DNA of 64,000 nt. Origin: an uncultured Christensenellaceae bacterium. GTDB lineage: Bacteria; Bacillota; Clostridia; Christensenellales; UBA3700. The notes beneath the pieces were generated by a model, which was not told the origin of the DNA, ran no database searches, and saw only the letters and a list, made by a program, of their open reading frames with translations. Below are positions 17,586-23,474 of this stretch, one piece after another (the first letter of the stretch is position 1; the number at the start of each line of letters is the position of its first letter). Both the position numbers and the translations under genes were made by a program. The stretch covers positions 186,001-250,000 of the forward strand of contig CALWBV010000001.1 in NCBI GenBank assembly GCA_944376205.1, written 5' to 3'.

Positions 17586-17777
17586 TACTCCACTTGTCTT
17601 TGTAAGCAAGTCGGACACAATAACCAAAAATACATAGATAATAACCTAAAAAAATATATATAGTACCGCCGAGAATGGGTGCGAACTAGAATGTAAGCTG
17701 CGGATTTTGCGAAAATTTTTGTTGAGAAGGAAGAAGTAATACTTGCCGTATTACGATGACGACGAAATAAAAAGAGC
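17586..17777 (+). repeat. Tandem leader repeat, copy 2
   Basis: Second copy, proximal to typA. The 5' hairpin is kept although its sequence changed (CTTGT paired with GCAAG by one G-U wobble). GTACCGCC-GA-GAATGGG-TGC lies at 17663-17682, and the identical 36-nt block at 17733-17768. The central hairpin differs in sequence. Conserved blocks with changed loops suggest selection on RNA structure. Confidence 0.8.
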
Positions 17778-17838
17778 GCAAAAGCCACACTTATATACAG
17801 TGAGCATCCCCTTCGAGGCGGTACAAAAAAAGGACAAA
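17663..17838 (+). ncRNA. Candidate cis-regulatory RNA of typA (unknown family)
   Basis: GTACCGCC (17663-17670) is the exact reverse complement of GGCGGTAC (17817-17824). Inside this 8-bp helix a GA/GA internal loop and a second helix follow: GAATGGG-TGC against GCA-T-CCCCTTC (17804-17814). The closing helix ends only seven bases before the Shine-Dalgarno AGGA of typA, so folding could control ribosome access. I compared the motifs with lysine, glycine, c-di-AMP, Mn2+, SAM and T-box consensus features from memory and found no match. The ligand or signal, if any, is unknown. Confidence 0.5.
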
Positions 17839-19662
17839 ATGAAAAGACAAGACGTTAGAAACATTGCTATCATCGCTCACGTCGACCACGGTAAAACCAC
17901 CCTCGTCGACCAACTGCTCCGCCAAAACGGCATCTTCAGAACAAACGAAGCTGTAGTTGACAGAGTTATGGACAACGGCGATATAGAGAGAGAAAGAGGA
18001 ATCACCATTCTTGCAAAAAACACCGCCGTACACTACAAGGGTACTAAAATCAACATAATCGACACCCCCGGACACGCAGACTTCGGCGGCGAAGTAGAAC
18101 GTATCCTCTCCATGGTAGACGGCGTACTTTTGCTTGTTGACGCAGTAGAAGGTTGTATGCCGCAGACGAGATACGTACTTAAAAAAGCGTTGGGTCTCAA
18201 CAAAAAAGCTGTTGTCGTAATCAACAAGGTAGACAGAGGCGGCGACCCTAACCAGGTAATTGACCAGCTTATCGACCTGTTTATCGAACTCGGCGCAAAT
18301 GACGAACAGCTTGATTTCGTAACTGTTATGGCAAGCGGAAAGCAAGGCTGGGCAAGTCTCAAAGTCGGAGAAGTCGGCAAAGACATGACTCCCCTTCTCG
18401 ATACGATACTCAAGGAAATCCCCTGTCCCGAAGGCGATCCCGACGATGCGCTTCAGACAATAATTTGCAACATAGACTATGACGAATATATCGGCAGAAT
18501 AGGAATAGGCAGAATCGTAAGAGGTACTATTCACAGCGGACAGCAAGCAATCATCTGCCATACCGACGGCACGACTTCGCAAGCAAAGATAACAAAACTC
18601 TATCAGTTTGAAGGATTAAAACGTGTCGAGTGCGAAACAGGAAGCGTAGGAGATATTGTCGCTATAAGCGGTGTCGAAGACCTCAATATCGGCGAGACGA
18701 TTTGCGACCTCACAAAAGTCGAAGCATTGCCTTTCGTCAAGATAGACGAGCCTACCCTCTCGATGCTCTTTATGGTCAATGACTCTCCTTTTGCAGGTAA
18801 AGAAGGCAAATACGTTACGTCCAGACACCTAAGAGCAAGACTCTTCAAGGAAGTACAGACCAACGTATCTATGAGAGTGGAAGAGACTGACTCCGCCGAC
18901 TGCTTCAAGGTCTACGGAAGAGGCGAATTGCATCTCTCAATTCTTATCGAAACAATGAGAAGAGAGGGCTACGAATTTCAGGTATCCCGTCCTAAAGTTA
19001 TCTTCAAGACAATAGACGGCGTAAAGTGCGAGCCTGTCGAAGAACTCGTCGTAGACGTACCCGAAGATTACGTGGGCGTTGTAATGAACAAAATCGGCGC
19101 ACGTAAAGGCGACCTCAAAAATATGACTCCCGACGGCAGAGGCGGTACAAAACTCGAATTCGATATCCCTGCAAGATGCCTTATCGGTTACAGAAGCGAA
19201 ATGCTTACCGACACTAGAGGTTTCGGCGTAATGACGCACGTATTCAAAGGTTATGAGCCTTACAAGGGCGATATCCAGGAGCGCAACAGAGGTTCTCTCG
19301 TAGCATGGGAAGACGGTACGACAACTTCTTACGGACTATTCAACGCACAGGAACGTGCTACCCTCTTTGTAGGCGCAGGCGTCAACGTTTATCAAGGAAT
19401 GATCGTAGGCGTCAACTCCCGTGAAGACGACCTCGTCGTCAACGTCTGCAAGAAAAAGCAGCTCACCAACAACCGTGCAAGCGGAAGCGAAGACGCTCTT
19501 AAACTTATACCCCCCACGGTATTGTCTCTCGAACAGTGTCTTGAGTTTATCGCCGACGACGAACTTGTCGAAGTAACGCCCAAGAGCATAAGATTGAGAA
19601 AAACTATTCTCTCAAAAGAACAGCGTGCAAAACTTGCGGCAAGAGAAAAGAAAAACGCTTAA
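17839..19662 (+). CDS. typA: Ribosome-associated GTPase TypA/BipA
   Basis: Translational GTPase of the EF-G family that helps 50S assembly and growth at low temperature or under stress. The 607-residue protein starts MKRQDVRNIAIIAHVDHGKTT with the P-loop at residues 15-21, then RGITI, DTPGH, NKVD, EF-G-like domains II, III and V and the TypA-specific C-terminal domain (GVNSREDDLVVNVCKKKQLTN). ATG 17839 is chosen because AAGGA stands six bases upstream and the family starts here; an ATG/GTG-type start at 17743 would read through the structured leader. Its leader contains the tandem duplication described separately. A perfect 20-bp terminator follows. Confidence 0.97.
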   Translation: MKRQDVRNIAIIAHVDHGKTTLVDQLLRQNGIFRTNEAVVDRVMDNGDIERERGITILAKNTAVHYKGTKINIIDTPGHADFGGEVERILSMVDGVLLLVDAVEGCMPQTRYVLKKALGLNKKAVVVINKVDRGGDPNQVIDQLIDLFIELGANDEQLDFVTVMASGKQGWASLKVGEVGKDMTPLLDTILKEIPCPEGDPDDALQTIICNIDYDEYIGRIGIGRIVRGTIHSGQQAIICHTDGTTSQAKITKLYQFEGLKRVECETGSVGDIVAISGVEDLNIGETICDLTKVEALPFVKIDEPTLSMLFMVNDSPFAGKEGKYVTSRHLRARLFKEVQTNVSMRVEETDSADCFKVYGRGELHLSILIETMRREGYEFQVSRPKVIFKTIDGVKCEPVEELVVDVPEDYVGVVMNKIGARKGDLKNMTPDGRGGTKLEFDIPARCLIGYRSEMLTDTRGFGVMTHVFKGYEPYKGDIQERNRGSLVAWEDGTTTSYGLFNAQERATLFVGAGVNVYQGMIVGVNSREDDLVVNVCKKKQLTNNRASGSEDALKLIPPTVLSLEQCLEFIADDELVEVTPKSIRLRKTILSKEQRAKLAAREKKNA

Positions 19663-19672
19663 ATTAAACATT

Positions 19673-19720
19673 ATAAAACAACGAGAGACCGTCCTCAAAA
19701 ACGGTCTCTCGTTGTTTTAT
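19673..19720. terminator. Bidirectional terminator between typA and the AIPR gene
   Basis: A perfect 20-bp stem (19673-19692 with 19701-19720) around an eight-base loop, with A-rich and T-rich flanks. It can stop typA transcripts and those arriving from the AIPR gene. Confidence 0.9.
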
Positions 19721-19762
19721 AATGGTAAAACTTTTAATTTGATTATTTATTAAAATAAAAAA

Positions 19763-21547
19763 TTAAATAAATGCTTCCATATCTTCATCTATCGCCTCTT
19801 TTATTCTATGCTTATTTAAATATTTTTCTAATACAGTAGGCAAAATATAAGTTAAATAGGTTGAGTCAGTTTTTAAGAAATTTGAATAGCTAGTAGTTTT
19901 ACCAGCTTCTTCTGCCTTATCGTAACAATCTGCTACTATATCTAAAAATTCATATATTAAGTCTTCTATTTTTTGCACATAATTGTCATCAAAAGAAAAT
20001 AATCTACCCACTATCGAATCTTGCTCAATAGCCTCTTTGACTTCTTTTGATTTTTCAATATTAAGTATATTTTTTTTCGTTTCTTCATTTATTTTATGAC
20101 GTTTTAATTTTATAAAAAAGCCTATTAATGCTAAAATACAAAATTTACCATTATTAGCAATTCCTTTTAGCGTTTTTTGAAAGTTTTCTATTTTTGAATT
20201 AATATAATTCTCATATATGTTTTTAAGACGCAATATATCAATTAAAGTATCTATATCGTGTTGTCTTCTAAAAACAATATCATACGTACTTTCTACACCA
20301 AAAATAGCTTTTTTATTACTTCTCGCCGTACCAGGCCTTTGAAAAATAATAGAAAGTAATAATTGTCCGATATCTTCATTCTTAATCCTCTGCCAAGATT
20401 CAGGAAATTTCGATTTTGGAGGTTTTTTCTCACCTCTTTTTACTTCCATATATACGGAAGGAGTATTTTCTAATAATATCTTTTTCAAATTTCTTTGCTC
20501 ATACCTATTTGCAATTAAATCACGCTCATTAATAGGCTTTTGTGAGTTAGAAGCTTCAGCCACATCATTAATGAATTGGTCATCAGTATATCTAATTATT
20601 TTACATACTACTGGAAAATCTGTAGTTGTATCAACATATGCACTTTCACCTATTAAAGAAGTCGTTTGCGCACCATTAATAATAGAAAAATTTTCAAGCT
20701 TAATATTATCGCCATCAACACTGAAATTCTCACAGCCTATTATTATTCCGTTATTCATATACCAAAACTGATCTCTACTCGATTTTAATGTTGATATGAT
20801 GCCATCGTCTACTTTTTTCTGTTTTATATAAAATCTTAAATTCCTATTAAAAAGCCCCTTTGTTTTATACTTCACATACAGACGTTTTAAATCTACTGCA
20901 GAAATATTAATAACCATACCCTGCCCATTTTCCAACATTACTCTTCCATTTGTTTTATAATATCTTATTTTATCGTATTCGATATAATCTTTCGGATCTT
21001 TTATTGAATTAATTTGCGATTCAATATCATCCCCATAAAGAATTATAATTTTATATTTTTTAAGACTAGAATTTCTATTAATTTCAGATTCTATTTCCTT
21101 TTTTATTTTATCTTTTGGATTGAAAATCGTCACTAATACTAAATAATCATTTGCAGCCTCACCTTTTTCGTCATTTCCATTAACAAAAGCCTCTTTAACT
21201 CTATTATTATATTTTTCATAATGTCCCTTTCTCAAATCTTCGCAAGTACGATTCATTTTGTCAAAGATTGCTAGAATGCCATTTTTATCTAGATTTTCAC
21301 TAAATTTACTCTGCACCATTATTAAATCATTATCATCTGATTGTTCATCAACAAATAATAAATCTAATTCCCCATCTCTAGTACCATCTACAAAAATCTT
21401 TTCAAATTGACTTTGCTTTATATCTCCATCAAAATAATAAAACGCTGTACTCATTACTGCGAATAAATGTTGCTCTGATAAGTCTTTCAAAAATCTATGT
21501 GCATCACGGAATTTCTGCATTTCTTCTTTTATAAAGTCTAAAGCCAT
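19763..21547 (-). CDS. AIPR-family abortive infection (phage defence) protein
   Basis: Protein of 594 residues. Residues about 200-500 match the AIPR domain: KGLFNRNLRFYIK, then WYMNNGIIIGCENF and the near-invariant SIINGAQTTSL. The N-terminal part has a PD-(D/E)xK-like pattern, GELDLLFVDE...LIMVQSKF, suggesting a nuclease fold. AIPR proteins are linked to abortive phage infection; the molecular target is not established. ATG 21547 has GAGG five bases upstream. The gene is clearly more AT-rich than everything around it, has its own promoter and sits beside a tRNA array, all of which point to horizontal acquisition. There is no companion methylase or antitoxin in the window, so it appears to act alone. 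Confidence 0.85.
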   Translation of the reverse strand: MALDFIKEEMQKFRDAHRFLKDLSEQHLFAVMSTAFYYFDGDIKQSQFEKIFVDGTRDGELDLLFVDEQSDDNDLIMVQSKFSENLDKNGILAIFDKMNRTCEDLRKGHYEKYNNRVKEAFVNGNDEKGEAANDYLVLVTIFNPKDKIKKEIESEINRNSSLKKYKIIILYGDDIESQINSIKDPKDYIEYDKIRYYKTNGRVMLENGQGMVINISAVDLKRLYVKYKTKGLFNRNLRFYIKQKKVDDGIISTLKSSRDQFWYMNNGIIIGCENFSVDGDNIKLENFSIINGAQTTSLIGESAYVDTTTDFPVVCKIIRYTDDQFINDVAEASNSQKPINERDLIANRYEQRNLKKILLENTPSVYMEVKRGEKKPPKSKFPESWQRIKNEDIGQLLLSIIFQRPGTARSNKKAIFGVESTYDIVFRRQHDIDTLIDILRLKNIYENYINSKIENFQKTLKGIANNGKFCILALIGFFIKLKRHKINEETKKNILNIEKSKEVKEAIEQDSIVGRLFSFDDNYVQKIEDLIYEFLDIVADCYDKAEEAGKTTSYSNFLKTDSTYLTYILPTVLEKYLNKHRIKEAIDEDMEAFI

Positions 21548-21578
21548 AACCAACCTCTATAATATTTTTATTAATTAT

Positions 21579-21607
21579 ATTTTATCATAAAATATTATAC
21601 ATTTCAA
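21579..21607 (-). promoter_or_regulatory. Promoter of the AIPR gene
   Basis: TTGAAA (21602-21607) and TAAAAT (21579-21584) on the minus strand, 17 bases apart, between the tRNA terminator and the gene. Confidence 0.65.
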
Positions 21608-21627
21608 GCAATGTAAAAAAAAGCATT

Positions 21628-21657
21628 AAAAAAACCTAATCTATAAAGATTAGGTTT
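21628..21657 (-). terminator. Terminator of the tRNA array
   Basis: AAACCTAATC pairs with GATTAGGTTT around a six-base loop, and the minus strand continues with a run of T. It starts one base after the CCA end of tRNA-Lys(CTT). Confidence 0.9.
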
Positions 21658-21658
21658 C

Positions 21659-21734
21659 TGGTGCACCTTCAGAGACTCGAACTCTGGACCCAATGATTAA
21701 GAGTCATTTGCTCTACCAACTGAGCTAAAGGTGC
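21659..21734 (-). tRNA. tRNA-Lys (anticodon CTT)
   Basis: 76 nt with encoded CCA. Acceptor GCACCTT/AAGGTGC, D arm AGCTCAGTTGGTAGAGC, anticodon loop CTCTTAA, T arm with GTTCGAGTC. Last tRNA of the array. Confidence 0.97.
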
Positions 21735-21738
21735 ATAC

Positions 21739-21813
<75 letters not shown>

Positions 21814-21836
21814 ATATTCAGTATTAAGTTGTTATG

Positions 21837-21920
21837 TGGTGCGGATGAAGAGACTCGAACTCCCATGTCGTTGACACTAGATCCTAAGTCTAGCGCGTCT
21901 GCCAATTCCGCCACATCCGC
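21837..21920 (-). tRNA. tRNA-Leu (anticodon TAG)
   Basis: 84 nt with encoded CCA and a long variable arm, as expected for leucine. Acceptor GCGGATG/CATCCGC, anticodon loop CTTAGGA. Confidence 0.97.
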
Positions 21921-21933
21921 ATCATAAGATGCT

Positions 21934-22009
21934 TGGTGACCCATCCGGGATTTGAACCCGGGACACCATGATTAAAAGTCATGTGCTCTACCGACTGAGC
22001 TAATGGGTC
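21934..22009 (-). tRNA. tRNA-Lys (anticodon TTT)
   Basis: 76 nt with encoded CCA. Acceptor GACCCAT/ATGGGTC, anticodon loop CTTTTAA. First gene of the second tRNA group, directly after a promoter. Confidence 0.97.
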
Positions 22010-22020
22010 AAACCTTTGTT

Positions 22021-22049
22021 ATCATATATCATTATTGCTCAAAATGCAA
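22021..22049 (-). promoter_or_regulatory. Internal promoter of the tRNA array
   Basis: TTGCAT (22044-22049) and TATGAT (22021-22026), 17 bases apart, 11 bases before tRNA-Lys(TTT). It lies in the 101-bp gap that splits the array. Confidence 0.6.
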
Positions 22050-22110
22050 GCGTTTTGATATATTTTATTAAATTTTTAACTCATTACGCTCTCGGTACTG
22101 TAATGGCTAA

Positions 22111-22186
22111 TGGCTGGGGTGGAAGGATTTGAACCCTCAAGTGCTGGAGTCAGAGTCCAGTGCCTTAACCATTTGGCGACACCCCA
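22111..22186 (-). tRNA. tRNA-Gln (anticodon CTG)
   Basis: 76 nt with encoded CCA. Acceptor TGGGGTG/CACCCCA closed by a U-A pair, typical for glutamine. Anticodon loop CTCTGAC. Confidence 0.96.
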
Positions 22187-22199
22187 ATGATTTTTATTG

Positions 22200-22274
22200 T
22201 GGCAGGGGTAGCAGGATTTGAACCTACGAATACCAGAGTCAAAGTCTGGTGCCTTACCGCTTGGCGATACCCCT
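22200..22274 (-). tRNA. tRNA-Gln (anticodon TTG)
   Basis: 75 nt with encoded CCA. Acceptor AGGGGTA/TACCCCT, anticodon loop CTTTGAC. Starts with A rather than the U seen in the neighbouring tRNA-Gln. Confidence 0.96.
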
Positions 22275-22282
22275 AAATTAGG

Positions 22283-22360
22283 TGGGGTGAGTAAAGGGAG
22301 TCGAACCCTTGGCCTCAAGAGCCACAATCTTGCGCTCTAGCCAACTGAGCTATACCCACC
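22283..22360 (-). tRNA. tRNA-His (anticodon GTG)
   Basis: Acceptor GTGGGTA/TACTCAC, discriminator C, encoded CCA, anticodon loop TTGTGGC. The base at 22360 is the G(-1) needed by histidyl-tRNA synthetase, here encoded in the gene and able to pair with C73. Confidence 0.96.
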
Positions 22361-22365
22361 ACCTG

Positions 22366-22442
<77 letters not shown>

Positions 22443-22447
22443 ACAAG

Positions 22448-22521
22448 TGGAGCGAGTGATGGGAATCGAACCCACACGACCAGCTTGGAAGGCTGGGATT
22501 CTACCATTGAACTACACTCGC
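22448..22521 (-). tRNA. tRNA-Gly (anticodon TCC)
   Basis: 74 nt with encoded CCA. Acceptor GCGAGTG/CACTCGC, anticodon loop CTTCCAA. First tRNA of the array. Confidence 0.97.
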
Positions 22522-22562
22522 ATACGGACACCTAGAAAAACTCTACATCTAAATGCCTACAA

Positions 22563-22591
22563 ATTTTACCATAGTATATTTGTGATGTCAA
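22563..22591 (-). promoter_or_regulatory. Main promoter of the tRNA array
   Basis: TTGACA (22586-22591) and TAAAAT (22563-22568) on the minus strand with a 17-base spacer, 41 bases before tRNA-Gly(TCC). Confidence 0.8.
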
Positions 22592-22781
22592 CAAATTTCA
22601 AATCATTTGCTAAAAATTTTTGTCGCCATCGCTTTATATTGCGCTTATATTATACCCTGACGGCTGACTTATGCATACGCAAACCGTTTGAGCACTTTCA
22701 ATCGCTTTTGATGAATAGTTATGAATTTGCAATTTACAAACAAAACTATTTGAATATTATTAAGTTTGCACGATTTTACAT

Positions 22782-23456
22782 TTATTTAAGCAAGTCTCTG
22801 AAATAAGATTTTTGGTTACTGTCAATTCTGAAAGAATCTCTTATTTTCCCTGCCGTCATTTTTTTAACGTCTTCTGAAAGTCGGAGATTTTTTATGAGAA
22901 ATTCTGCTTTATCCCGATACTTTGCGGCTAAAACTTGCAACAACCACGCAAGCGCCATATCGACGTAATATTTACCCTGTTCGACTTTTTCAAGCACGGA
23001 CAAAAGCGTATTTACGTCCTTATCGCAAAAGTTTGTCATTATACCGACAAGTCCCCACCTGACACGCCATTCGTCATTGCTTGCCGCATAATCTTTGCAC
23101 TTATAAAAATATTCGTCGTCTTTACGTTTGACTGCACAGCAAGCACCGTCACACAAAGACCAATCGTCTATTCTTTTGATATAGATATCTACAAGTTCAA
23201 AAAAATCGTTTCGCCGTGATAGTGCCCCGAGTAAATATCCCTGAATTGCGACTTGTTCGTAACATTCGCATTCCCAATCTAAAACATCTCTCGCGTTGTC
23301 GCACTTGGATATTAACTTTGCCTGCGACTTGATAAGAGGCATGCGCACTCCGTTGAGTTTATACGAAGTCCTGACGTTTTTTTTGATAAAATCCCGATAC
23401 TTTTCCTCTCTGTTTTTATTTATAAATTTTTGAAGATCATCAAGCGTATATAACAT
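22782..23456 (-). CDS. AlkD-like DNA alkylation repair protein
   Basis: Helical HEAT-repeat-like protein of 224 residues. Family landmarks are the middle WSLCDG block (residues about 99-104), DEWRVRWGLVGIMTNF and the C-terminal KIRDSFRI. AlkD-type enzymes excise bulky or positively charged alkylated bases without flipping them; whether this divergent member is an active glycosylase cannot be judged from motifs alone. GAGGAAATAA precedes the ATG. It begins 18 bases after the stop of the transglutaminase lipoprotein gene, so they are probably co-transcribed, without an obvious shared task. Confidence 0.85.
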   Translation of the reverse strand: MLYTLDDLQKFINKNREEKYRDFIKKNVRTSYKLNGVRMPLIKSQAKLISKCDNARDVLDWECECYEQVAIQGYLLGALSRRNDFFELVDIYIKRIDDWSLCDGACCAVKRKDDEYFYKCKDYAASNDEWRVRWGLVGIMTNFCDKDVNTLLSVLEKVEQGKYYVDMALAWLLQVLAAKYRDKAEFLIKNLRLSEDVKKMTAGKIRDSFRIDSNQKSYFRDLLK

Positions 23457-23474
23457 TTATTTCCTCAAACCAGA

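Larger units (their letters stand above)
17205..17838 (+). other. 634-bp non-coding leader before typA
   Basis: No credible protein is encoded here. It contains a hairpin element (17270-17315), a tandem duplication of about 190 nt (17365-17555 and 17586-17777) and a final segment whose end is complementary to a motif in both copies. I found no confident promoter inside, so transcription may begin within it or read on from the YfcE-like gene, for which no terminator is seen. Its length, structure and duplication are unlike any other intergenic region in the window. Confidence 0.7.

Noticed and set aside
17424..17788. Two similar minus-strand open frames (sharing RRHRNTASITSSFS) through the leader repeats
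   Set aside because: They resemble each other only because the DNA is duplicated; differences include frame-neutral loop changes rather than synonymous codon changes, and no start signals are present. RNA structure explains the conservation better.
17365..17824. Known riboswitch (lysine, glycine, c-di-AMP, Mn2+) or T-box upstream of typA
   Set aside because: Short similarities such as GGTGCGA and GCTGT occur, but the order of conserved parts, the T-box sequence and the typical cores are missing. A covariance search would be decisive.
17743..17838. Upstream extension of TypA by 32 residues
   Set aside because: It would translate the structured leader, does not resemble TypA, and a good Shine-Dalgarno stands before ATG 17839.
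19663..21734. Attachment-site duplication flanking the AIPR gene
   Set aside because: I looked for a copy of the 3' end of tRNA-Lys near 19660-19760 and found none, and there is no integrase, so an integrative element cannot be claimed.
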